In this document: one piece after another, positions 1 to 5,284 of the stretch
Position numbering within the stretch: the stretch's first letter is position 1
Layout of the letters: each line of letters starts with the position of its first letter
NCBI GenBank assembly: GCA_050740975.1
Contig: JBOIEE010000284.1
Span: forward strand, 1-5,520
Length of the DNA: 5,520 nt
DNA from: JBOHHR01 sp050740975
GTDB lineage: Bacteria > Pseudomonadota > Gammaproteobacteria > JBOHHR01
Direction of reading: 5' to 3'
Notes under the pieces: model-generated
Databases searched by the model: none
What the model was told of the DNA's origin: nothing
Seen by the model: the letters and a program-made list of their open reading frames with translations, nothing else
Position numbers and translations under genes: made by a program

Positions 1-56
1 ACAATCCCCATAGTCCGGGATCACAGACACACTCCCGCGGTTTCCTACATCGAGGC

Positions 57-127
57 TTGTTAGACGCCTGCCCCAGTGAGTGCTTTGCCAGGCATCAGGC
101 GCTCGCTCTAGGGCAGGCATCTAACAA
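57..127. repeat. 71-nt imperfect palindrome, strong stem-loop
   Basis: The outer arms 57-73 and 111-127 are complementary over 17 nt (TTGTTAGACGCCTGCCC against GGGCAGGCATCTAACAA), with a single G-T type mismatch. An inner stem pairs 75-83 with 99-107 using two wobble pairs, leaving a loop of about 15 nt (84-98). Such length and near-symmetry is unlikely by chance. The ends superficially recall integron attC core sites, but GTTAGAC comes first and TCTAAC last, the reverse of an attC. There is no T-run after the stem, so a simple intrinsic terminator is not supported. It could be a small palindromic mobile repeat or a structured RNA; the sequence does not decide. Confidence 0.6.
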
Positions 128-283
128 CCCTTAACGATCTGAGACATTTGGGGTTATATAGCACCGGTTCGGAAAAATCGGGGCAGCGCGCTAGGCACAG
201 GGGCAATCCCTAGGGCAGCTAAAGGACAAGAAGAACGCGAACTCTAGGATTCATACGGCTTTCCGCCCGTTTTTCGGTAGTCT
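128..283. other. No gene recognised
   Basis: I see no coding frame with a plausible start and no recognisable RNA here. A 9-nt string CTAGGGCAG occurs both at 108-116, in the right arm of the preceding palindrome, and at 210-218; this may be chance. With 1-56 this leaves the left 280 bases without any identified gene apart from the palindrome. In particular there is no trace of trpE, which often precedes trpG. Confidence 0.5.
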
Positions 284-302
284 CCGGCCCAAGGGCTGCC
301 GG
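284..302 (-). repeat. Hairpin downstream of the tnpA relic, possible IS200/IS605 right-end structure
   Basis: CCGGC at 284-288 pairs with GCCGG at 298-302 around a short loop. Read on the - strand it lies about 20 nt after the tnpA stop codon, following a TTTAGCCCCGG-like stretch. IS200/IS605 elements carry subterminal imperfect palindromes at their ends that the Y1 transposase recognises, so this fits a right-end hairpin. It could equally act as a transcription stop. The exact outer end of the element cannot be fixed from sequence alone. Confidence 0.4.
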
Positions 303-321
303 GGCTAAAGTTTAAAACCTC

Positions 322-597
322 TTAGAATTCACCATCCTGGTCCTCTCCCTGGGCGTCGATCTGTTCCTGATTTCGGATGTAGTTCCTGATTTGCTTCTCT
401 TCAAACCCGACGGTCGAGACCGCGTAGCCTCTGGCCCAAAAATGCTCGCCGTTGAAATTCCTGTTCCTCGCTCCAAACTGTCGGGCCACCGCAATCGCCG
501 ATTTCCCTTTGAGATACCCCACCACCACTGAATGTTTCGGCGGGATCCGTAACAACATATGCACGTGATCTGACCGATCGCAATTGATTTCGCATTG
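322..597 (-). pseudogene. tnpA: IS200/IS605 family Y1 transposase TnpA, 5'-truncated
   Basis: The - strand frame encodes the C-terminal two-thirds of a single-strand, HUH-type Y1 transposase. Visible are the metal-binding HUH motif as DHVHMLL (His codons at 567-565 and 561-559), then the family signatures LKGKSAI and HFWARGYAVSTVG, and the catalytic-tyrosine segment NYIRNQ (Tyr codon 381-379). The frame is closed upstream by a TAG at 600-598, directly before QCEINC. The first roughly 60 residues usual in a 130-150 aa TnpA are therefore missing, and no homologous continuation is seen in the other frames. The segment KHSVVVGYLKGKS also looks about three residues short against typical members. 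The C-terminus is complete with a TAA stop. Translation from the internal GTG at 564 would lose the first His of the motif, so I call it a non-functional relic. Family assignment is firm; subgroup is not. Confidence 0.85.
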
Positions 598-725
598 CTA
601 CGAACTAGGCGCGAATGTCATTATTCCCTATTCGGTTTTCAGTCCGACAGGGTAGCGTACGAAAAAGGGGTACCCGTGAGGGTTTGGCTACACAATTTTA
701 GGTAACGCGATAGGATATAGCCTAT
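598..725 (+). promoter_or_regulatory. trpG upstream region; weak Shine-Dalgarno, no clear promoter
   Basis: This short stretch separates the IS relic from trpG. AGGA at 712-715 lies 10 nt before the ATG and is the best ribosome-binding site. ATATAG (715-720) and CTATAT (722-727) form a perfect 6-bp inverted repeat running into the start codon. I found no convincing -35/-10 pair: TTGGCT at 684-689 is 21 nt from TAGGAT at 711-716, which is too far apart. No trp leader peptide with tandem Trp codons and no attenuator is visible. If trpG has its own promoter it is not obvious. Confidence 0.3.
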
Positions 726-1307
726 ATGCTGCTGATGATCGACAACTACGATTCCTTCACCTACAACTTGGTGCAGTACCTGGGTGAACTGGGCGCGGAT
801 GTGCGGGTGGTGCGCAACGACCAGGTGACGCCACACGCAATCGCAGAAATGAACCCCGAGCGCATCGTGGTCTCGCCCGGCCCTTGTACCCCGAACGAGG
901 CGGGGATCTCGGTGGAAGTGATCAAGCGCTTTGGCACCAGCAAGCCGATCCTGGGGGTGTGTTTGGGGCACCAGTGCATAGGTCAGGCCTTCGGTGGGCA
1001 CATCGTTCACGCCAGACGCATCATGCACGGCAAGACCTCACCCATCTTTCATCGCGGCGAGGGCTTGTTTCAGAGCCTGACCAGCCCGTTCACGGCCACC
1101 CGTTACCATTCCCTGGTAATCGAAAAGAAAACGCTTCCGGCTTGCTTGGAGATGACGGCTTGGACGGAGGCACAGGGCCACGAGGTGGACGAAATCATGG
1201 GTGTGCGGCATAAAGAGCACCCGATCTTCGGAGTACAGTTTCATCCCGAGTCGATACTGACCAGCCAGGGTCACGACCTGCTTAGAAATTTCCTCGCACA
1301 AGCCTAG
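726..1307 (+). CDS. trpG: Anthranilate synthase component II, glutamine amidotransferase subunit
   Basis: Class I glutamine amidotransferase of 193 aa, normal length for TrpG/PabA. It hydrolyses glutamine and passes ammonia to TrpE for the first step from chorismate to anthranilate, in the cytosol. The N-terminus MLLMIDNYDSFTYNLVQYLGE is the standard family opening, which supports this start. SPGP at 50-53 forms the oxyanion-side loop. GVCLGHQ carries the nucleophile Cys79, and FHPES carries His173 and Glu175 of the triad. HGKTS (101-105) and RYHSL (126-130) are typical interface and substrate motifs. It is the first of three collinear trp genes. Its TAG stop lies in the CTAG at the left edge of the palindromic element that follows, yet the protein end (GHDLLRNFLAQA) looks natural. 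In many bacteria one such subunit also serves PabB for folate synthesis, and trpG and pabA cannot be separated by sequence alone; the trpDC neighbours favour trpG. Confidence 0.96.
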   Translation: MLLMIDNYDSFTYNLVQYLGELGADVRVVRNDQVTPHAIAEMNPERIVVSPGPCTPNEAGISVEVIKRFGTSKPILGVCLGHQCIGQAFGGHIVHARRIMHGKTSPIFHRGEGLFQSLTSPFTATRYHSLVIEKKTLPACLEMTAWTEAQGHEVDEIMGVRHKEHPIFGVQFHPESILTSQGHDLLRNFLAQA

Positions 1308-1472
1308 GAGCCTGTCGAACTTAGGAAAAACCTACTGCGGCGGTGGGAAATCGGTCCATATCTCCGATCATTTTCGTTAAATAGTTACCACTATTCGCCT
1401 CAAATGATCGAAAATCTGTCCTCGATTTCCCACTCGCCTCGCTACGGTTCCCTAAGTCCGACAGGCTCCTAG
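1304..1472. mobile_element. 169-bp palindromic MITE-like element between trpG and trpD
   Basis: The terminal inverted repeats 1304-1325 and 1451-1472 are complementary at 21 of 22 positions, starting CTAGGAGCCTGTCG. Further arms follow symmetrically about position 1388: GTGGGAAATCG (1343-1353) with CGATTTCCCAC (1423-1433), CGATCATTT (1365-1373) with AAATGATCG (1402-1410), and AATAGT (1380-1385) with ACTATT (1390-1395) around the loop TACC. There is no credible coding frame. CTAG at both outer edges could be a 4-bp target duplication; as CTAG is its own complement it may instead belong to the repeats. Length, full self-complementarity and TIRs fit a non-autonomous element moved by a transposase encoded elsewhere. 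Transcribed, it would form a long double-stranded hairpin in the trp mRNA. Removing the element with one CTAG leaves the trpG stop and a 17-nt gap to trpD, a normal operon spacing. The source IS family is not identified. Confidence 0.85.
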
Positions 1473-1489
1473 ATCGGGCTCGCTCATTC

Positions 1490-2524
1490 ATGGATCTGCA
1501 AACTGCTCTCAATCAAGTGATCGAGGGTCGTGACTTGTCACCGCAGGCCATGACCGAGGTGATGCACCGCATTATGCAGGGGGAAGCCACGCCGGCCCAG
1601 ATCGGTGGGTTTCTGGTGGGACTGCGCATGAAGGGCGAAAGCGTGGACGAGATAACGGCGGCTGCGCAGGTGATGCGCGAACTGGCGGTCCCGGTCGAGG
1701 TCGCGTCAACACATTTGATTGACACGTGCGGTACCGGCGGCGATGGCATAAGAACATTTAACATATCGACCACAGCCGCTTTCGTAGCGGCCGCCGCTGG
1801 TGCGCGTGTGGCTAAACACGGCAACCGTTCCGTCTCGAGCGGCTCGGGCAGCGCAGACGTGTTGCAAGCGGCGGGGGTTGCGGTTGAGCTGTCACCCGGC
1901 CAGATCGCCCACTGTATCGATTCCGTGGGCGTCGGTTTCCTGTTCGCACCCGCTCACCACGGCGCCATGAAGCACGCGATAGGACCACGCCGGGAGCTAG
2001 GCACGCGTACGCTCTTCAACCTCCTCGGCCCGCTCTGCAATCCCGCCGGGGCGCCCGCTCAACTCCTGGGGATCTACAGCCCACGGTGGTTAGAGCCGAT
2101 GGCCCAAGTGCTAAAGCGTCTAGGTGGCGAGCGTGCGATGGTAGTGCACGCGGATGACGGCATGGATGAAATCAGCATCGGGGCGCCAACCAGAGTGGCA
2201 GAGCTCAAGAACGGCGAGGTCACGAGCTATGTTATCACCCCAGAACAATTCGGCTTTGCCCGCATGGATCTCTCCGGCATTCGTGCCCGCGATGCCGCTG
2301 AGAGCCTGCGACTGATGCAGGCCGTGTTGCGAGGGGAACCGGGCGCCGCGCTCGACATCGTGTTGCTGAACGCCGGGGCGGCGATTTACCTTGCCGGGCG
2401 CGCCGAGACTCTCACCCAAGGGATCGCCTGTGCGCGGCAGGCGGTCGGATCAGGCAAAGCGCTGGAGACCTTGCGGGCCTTCACCGCATTGACACAACAG
2501 CTGGTTAAGAGATCTGTTTATTAG
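1490..2524 (+). CDS. trpD: Anthranilate phosphoribosyltransferase
   Basis: Catalyses transfer of phosphoribosyl from PRPP to anthranilate, the second committed step of tryptophan synthesis, in the cytosol. At 344 aa it has the normal family length: an N-terminal helical domain (about 1-70), then the glycosyltransferase family 3 alpha/beta domain. CGTGGDGIRTFNIST (80-94) is the PRPP-binding glycine loop. KHGNRSVSS (109-117) contacts phosphate and anthranilate, GPRRELGTRTLFNLLGPL (165-182) carries the anthranilate-binding arginine region, and DDGMDE (222-227) provides the Mg-binding acidic pair. The start ATG gives a family-like N-terminus; the Shine-Dalgarno before it is poor. Only 17 nt separate it from the right edge of the palindromic element, so its upstream context has been altered by insertion. 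Coupling to trpG translation, common in this operon, is probably lost. trpC starts 3 nt after its stop. Confidence 0.97.
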   Translation: MDLQTALNQVIEGRDLSPQAMTEVMHRIMQGEATPAQIGGFLVGLRMKGESVDEITAAAQVMRELAVPVEVASTHLIDTCGTGGDGIRTFNISTTAAFVAAAAGARVAKHGNRSVSSGSGSADVLQAAGVAVELSPGQIAHCIDSVGVGFLFAPAHHGAMKHAIGPRRELGTRTLFNLLGPLCNPAGAPAQLLGIYSPRWLEPMAQVLKRLGGERAMVVHADDGMDEISIGAPTRVAELKNGEVTSYVITPEQFGFARMDLSGIRARDAAESLRLMQAVLRGEPGAALDIVLLNAGAAIYLAGRAETLTQGIACARQAVGSGKALETLRAFTALTQQLVKRSVY

Positions 2525-2527
2525 CTT

Positions 2528-3325
2528 ATGGGTCATGTCCCCGACATCCTGGCTGAAATACTAAAACACAAGCGTGCGGAGCTTGCACAACGCCAAGCAC
2601 GCTGTTCCCTTGCTGAAATAAAATCGCGCGCTCAAGACTGCGCCGCGACCCGCGGTTTTACCACGGCCATCCAGCAGTGCATCGCAAGCGGTAAGTCGGC
2701 GGTGATCGCGGAGCTAAAGCGGGCTTCGCCCAGCAAGGGCGTGATCCGAGAGGAGTATGCGCCGCAAGAAATAGCGCGCTCATACCAGCAGGGGGGTGCC
2801 GCCTGCCTATCCGTGCTTACCGATCAAAACTATTTCCAAGGATGCGATGAGCACCTGGTGCTGGCACGCGCGGCCTGCCAACTGCCGGTTTTACGCAAGG
2901 ATTTCACCATCGACGCCTACCAGGTTTACGAAGCCAGGGTTTTGGGCGCGGATTGCATTCTTTTAATCGTAGCCGCCCTGGAAGACACTCCTCTGCAAGA
3001 GTTATCGGGGCGGGCGGGGGAGCTCGGCTTGGACGTGCTGGTAGAGGTTCACGATCGGGAACAATTAGAACGCGGTATGAGATTGCGCACCCCGCTCATC
3101 GGAATCAACAATCGAGACTTACGCACATTTGAAACCGATCTCCACACGACTCTCCGCCTGCTGGTCGATGTGTATCCCGATCGCACGGTGATCGCCGAAA
3201 GCGGGATCCACTCACCCGCGGATGTCGCGCTTCTCCGGCGTCACGGCGTCAATGCGTTTTTGGTCGGCGAGGCGTTTATGGCCGCACCCAATCCCGGCAA
3301 GAAGCTGAACAGCCTGTTCTTTTGA
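2528..3325 (+). CDS. trpC: Indole-3-glycerol phosphate synthase
   Basis: Converts carboxyphenylamino-deoxyribulose phosphate to indole-3-glycerol phosphate with loss of CO2 and water. It is 265 aa, the size of the monofunctional enzyme, with no fused TrpF domain. The (beta/alpha)8 barrel motifs run in order: PDILAEILKHK near the N-terminus, AELKRASPSKG (61-71, catalytic Glu62 and Lys64), LRKDF (122-126, Lys124), LVEVH (171-175, Glu173), GINNRDL (192-198, active-site Asn), AESGI (223-227, Ser225) and VGEAF (246-250, phosphate binding). All expected catalytic positions are present. The start lies 3 nt after the trpD stop, so it is probably translated by coupling; the nearest purine stretch (AAGAGA, about 2507-2512) is too far upstream for an ideal ribosome-binding site. 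No T-rich intrinsic terminator follows, only a 5-bp TTGAT/ATCAA pairing around the stop. Confidence 0.97.
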   Translation: MGHVPDILAEILKHKRAELAQRQARCSLAEIKSRAQDCAATRGFTTAIQQCIASGKSAVIAELKRASPSKGVIREEYAPQEIARSYQQGGAACLSVLTDQNYFQGCDEHLVLARAACQLPVLRKDFTIDAYQVYEARVLGADCILLIVAALEDTPLQELSGRAGELGLDVLVEVHDREQLERGMRLRTPLIGINNRDLRTFETDLHTTLRLLVDVYPDRTVIAESGIHSPADVALLRRHGVNAFLVGEAFMAAPNPGKKLNSLFF

Positions 3326-3396
3326 TGCAGGTTCGTATCAACCCTTCCCCGGATGTTTCGGCGGCGCTCCACGGCTAGTGGCGATATTCCGCTCAT

Positions 3397-3410
3397 CTGT
3401 TCCGGGCTAC
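3397..3410 (-). repeat. Partial REP-like repeat copy
   Basis: Read on the - strand this is GTAGCCCGGAACAG, matching 5134-5148 (GTAGCCCGGGTACAG) with one gap and one mismatch, and resembling the arm of 3483-3518. It appears to be a half copy without its partner arm. Being only 14 nt, it could be coincidence, but it lies between trpC and another copy of the same type, where such repeats are common. Confidence 0.35.
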
Positions 3411-3482
3411 ACTAAACCCGCGGCGACCACATAGATGATCGTCTGGACCGTCGCTCGGATTGGTTGGATGACCACGGAAATC

Positions 3483-3518
3483 GTAGCCTGGGTTAGCTGT
3501 GCAGCGGCATAACCCGGG
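3483..3518 (+). repeat. REP-like palindromic repeat
   Basis: CCTGGGTTA (3487-3495) pairs with TAACCCGGG (3510-3518), one pair being G-T, around a 14-nt loop. The outline GTAGCC-GGGTTA-loop-TAACCCGGG is of a type found scattered in intergenic regions of many proteobacteria. A related copy is at 5134-5163. It lies just beyond the stop of the cupin relic and about 160 nt past the trpC stop, where it could damp transcription from either side. Confidence 0.55.
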
Positions 3519-3522
3519 GTTT

Positions 3523-3684
3523 CTAGGCGAGGAAGCCAAATTGTCCGTTCGTGGATGCTCCGGTAGCCAGGTAGCGCATCGCTGTGCCCGAATCGATCGT
3601 CATCTCGGGCTCCTGGTCCGCCGGCCGGAACTTCGCATTGATCTCGCCCTTGTCACCTAGATAGCGGGCATCCGGATACGACAC
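3523..3684 (-). pseudogene. Cupin-domain protein, N-terminal fragment (first 53 codons)
   Basis: A - strand frame starts at GTG 3684-3682, preceded at 6 nt by a consensus Shine-Dalgarno (AAAAGGAG, 3698-3691), and ends at TAG 3525-3523. The 53-residue product begins MSYPDARYLGDKGEINAKF and continues through FRPADQEPE and MRYLATGASTNGQFGF. From memory this matches the start of a family of small cupin-domain proteins whose members read YLGDKGE, then YLATGAST-GQFGLYRW, and continue into the metal-binding cupin barrel. Here homology stops right after GQFGF and the barrel with its His residues is absent, replaced by a REP-like repeat. I therefore call it a 3'-truncated gene with an intact start. 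It may still be translated into a short peptide. The identification is by pattern memory and has not been searched. Confidence 0.6.
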
Positions 3685-3708
3685 CTGTGACTCCTTTTCG
3701 CGTATAGC

Positions 3709-3927
3709 GTATAGCCGGCGTGATGGTACCGTGATATCCCATGCCGAGCATGGAGACGAAGACCTTGTTGCGCTCGCGCATCCGGCGCATATACGACAAC
3801 GCCGCGCGTTCGCTCATGGGCGGGGGTAGATCCAGAGCGTGCTCTGCACGGATGCTAGCCGGCACGGCCCGGGGTGCGAGTTGCGAAACGTGGTAAGCCC
3901 GATGCGCTCTCGGCCCGATAGGGTTGA
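3709..3927 (-). pseudogene. gcvP: Glycine dehydrogenase (decarboxylating) P protein, N-terminal relic
   Basis: The - strand frame open from 4027 to 3653 contains a run strongly like the N-terminal region of GcvP: NPIGPRAH, then VPASIRAEHALDLPPPMSE, then RNKVFVSMLGMGYHGTITPAI. In intact proteins the corresponding parts read RHIGP, VP-IR, LPPxxSE, NKVFxSxIGMGY and TxTPxVI, followed by NxLENPxWYTAYTPYQ. Here the homology stops after ITPAI (about 3710), and the decisive WYTAYTPYQ segment is absent in every frame I read. The spacing between IGP and VPASIR is also about eight residues short. A full GcvP is about 950 aa, so only about 70 residues survive. GcvP is part of the glycine cleavage system; this piece cannot act. 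Residues before IGP (to 4027) show no clear homology. Confidence 0.65.
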
Positions 3928-4027
3928 GTCGCCCAAGCGTAAGTGCGGGGAATGGCGCAGCGGGTAAGGGACGCGAGAGAAAGCGAAGGCCGTGCGGTAA
4001 TGGTACGGATAGGGGTTTCAACGTCAC

Positions 4028-4549
4028 CCTACGCTAAAGGGCGGCTGACTTCCTGCGGGTGTGGCCGGACGAGATGAATATGGCAAACCGAAATCGAGGC
4101 TCGGTTTACAATGGGTAGTCTTGAACTACAAGCGTCCTCGGGCCTGATTCGATCAGGTACGGTCCCTGTGGCGGGCTATCGTCCAGGGTGTTCCGGCTAG
4201 GCGCTTAGAGGCGGAGTGTCAATGAAGGGTTCAACTGGCGAAGGAGTATCAGGAGTACCAAGAGTCGGGCATCCGGCAACGGTGCATCGGTCGGAATCAT
4301 CGCGTCCTTCACGGGGCGTTGGTCATGCTTGAGGGCAGTGCGGCCTAAGTTCCACCGGAGTGAAAAGAAAGTATGCCCCGCTGAAGCAATGGCAAATAGT
4401 GTTTGAATTTCCTATACGCTTCTCAGGAAGCACGCACGGCCGAGGATCCTTAACGCGTGGGTGGAAATCGTAAGCTATGCTGCGCTGCACCGGACGCGCC
4501 AAACAGCGGCGCGCCGGTGACCTTGAGCTTTACGCGGCCAGATCATCAA
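4028..4549. other. No gene recognised; probable decayed intergenic DNA
   Basis: No frame here gives a recognisable product. Small inverted repeats are visible: AAACCGA (4085-4091) with TCGGTTT (4101-4107), and CCTGAT (4143-4148) with ATCAGG (4152-4157). A 40-codon frame without a start (4226-4348) contains QLAKEYQEYQESGI and RNHRVLHGALVMLE. It has a protein-like flavour and could be a relic, but I cannot assign it. Taken with the gcvP and cupin fragments to its left, the region looks like eroded former coding DNA. Confidence 0.4.
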
Positions 4550-5095
4550 ATGACCGATCAGAAGTCGATCAACGCAAGAGTCCTTGCGAACACCTTGCTT
4601 ATGAAGAGCATCGGTCGCTCCAGTGCGGCGGTCGACAAGTTTTCCGTCTGGCTCTTCGCAGGCTTTGGTGCCGCGGTCGGACTGCTCTTCGCGAACCTCG
4701 ACACGGTCCTCGCCCATGTACCAGCCACTCAGCTCCAGGCAGCCGTAAGGCTGTTCGCATGGTCCATGGTTGCCACGGTAGCTCAGCGCTATCTCGCCGT
4801 GGTCATCGCTGCAGGCGCGGCGGGGGCCGAAGAGGGTCGCCAGATTTTCGCCGCTTCGGGAATCCCCGCGTCGGAGGTCGATCTAGACGTCCTATTGAAC
4901 GAAATGTCTCTTGCCCTCTGGCGCCCTTTTCGTTGGCCCATACGCCGCCTCAACCGAAGGCTCAAGGCAGGCGACTTCGCCGCAGTTGGTCGCCTCGTTG
5001 CAAAAATAGCACAACTTCAAGGCGTGTTCGTCCTCGCGCAGGTTGGCTTGGTCTTCGCCGCGGTACACGCGCTCGTCTTCTCGCTGGCCGGCTAA
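4550..5095 (+). CDS. Hypothetical integral membrane protein
   Basis: I do not recognise this 181-aa protein. From ATG 4550 it reads MTDQKSINARVLANTLLMKS. A short polar N-terminus is followed by a likely membrane segment at about 31-50 (WLFAGFGAAVGLLFANL). A second is at about 64-93 (alanine and valine rich, ending AAGAAGAEEG). Next comes a polar middle with a strongly basic stretch (RPFRWPIRRLNRRLK, 125-139), and a C-terminal segment at about 157-180. Basic residues between segments two and three suggest that loop is cytoplasmic. The same frame extends upstream to a GTG at 4457, but that stretch lacks membrane or family-like character, so I prefer the ATG, although its Shine-Dalgarno is weak. 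Frame length and consistent hydrophobic pattern argue it is real. It is followed by a REP-like repeat and then the methyltransferase start; shared function with the latter is possible but unsupported. Confidence 0.65.
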   Translation: MTDQKSINARVLANTLLMKSIGRSSAAVDKFSVWLFAGFGAAVGLLFANLDTVLAHVPATQLQAAVRLFAWSMVATVAQRYLAVVIAAGAAGAEEGRQIFAASGIPASEVDLDVLLNEMSLALWRPFRWPIRRLNRRLKAGDFAAVGRLVAKIAQLQGVFVLAQVGLVFAAVHALVFSLAG

Positions 5096-5133
5096 TACAC
5101 CCTGCTTGCGCTTCTTCGTGGTAGGCTCAGCAC

Positions 5134-5163
5134 GTAGCCCGGGTACAGCGTAGCGGAGCCCGG
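5134..5163 (+). repeat. REP-like palindromic repeat
   Basis: GTAGCCCGGGTACAGCG followed by GAGCCCGG forms an imperfect hairpin (CCGGG near 5139-5143 with CCCGG at 5159-5163). Its left arm matches 3483-3492 and the - strand of 3397-3410. It lies about 40 nt past the stop of the membrane-protein gene and just past the stop of the convergent 17-codon ORF, a common position for such elements. Confidence 0.5.
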
Positions 5164-5187
5164 TAATGATCAATACTGGATTTTGTT

Positions 5188-5241
5188 TCACGTCGTCCGG
5201 TCGACCTTGCTACTAGCCCGTTCGAACAGGTCACGGTTCAT
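5188..5241 (-). CDS. 17-codon ORF with consensus Shine-Dalgarno, possibly a truncated gene start
   Basis: On the - strand a perfect AGGAGG (5256-5251) lies 9 nt before ATG 5241-5239, followed by MNRDLFERASSKV and a TGA at 5190-5188. This is one of the two best ribosome-binding sites in the window. A product of 17 residues is too short for most known families, so it may be the surviving start of a gene whose remainder was lost next to the REP-like repeat, or a genuine small peptide. It is divergent from the methyltransferase, with about 68 nt between the two starts. Small regulators or antitoxins often sit in that position, but nothing in the residues identifies one. Confidence 0.35.
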   Translation of the reverse strand: MNRDLFERASSKVDRTT

Positions 5242-5284
5242 ATGGCTTATCCTCCTGCCGGTCGGTTAGGCTTGCGGGGCGCTG

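Larger units (their letters stand above)
284..597 (-). mobile_element. Truncated IS200/IS605-family insertion sequence
   Basis: This span joins the tnpA relic and its downstream hairpin. No matching left-end hairpin or 5' part of tnpA is seen beyond 597, so the element is a remnant that cannot make its own full transposase. It could still be a substrate only if both ends survived, which is not visible. No tnpB is present. Confidence 0.6.

Noticed and set aside
57..127. Integron attC site
   Set aside because: The core-like sequences are in the reverse order (GTTAGAC first, TCTAAC last) and no integrase or cassette is seen.
639..1028. 129-aa open frame on the - strand opposite trpG
   Set aside because: It lies antisense to a motif-complete trpG and shows no family features; such frames arise from the codon bias of G+C-rich genes.
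1304..1472. Intrinsic terminator or trp attenuator between trpG and trpD
   Set aside because: The structure is a very long symmetric palindrome with TIRs and no terminal T-run, and there is no leader peptide with Trp codons; an insertion element explains it better.
1321..1512. 63-aa - strand frame across the palindromic element
   Set aside because: It is almost wholly made of the palindromic repeat and runs into the trpD start; no start signal or protein-like pattern.
3435..3512. 25-codon + strand ORF after trpC (MIVWTVARIGWM)
   Set aside because: No Shine-Dalgarno, its end lies in a REP-like repeat, and no similarity is recognised.
4226..4348. 40-codon frame with QLAKEYQEYQESGI, possible transposase or other relic
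   Set aside because: No start codon, closed upstream by TGA, and no family I can recognise; too short to call.
4477..5124. 215-aa + strand frame overlapping the membrane-protein gene
   Set aside because: Very rich in Arg, Cys and Ser with no hydrophobic pattern; it is a frame shadow of 4550-5095.
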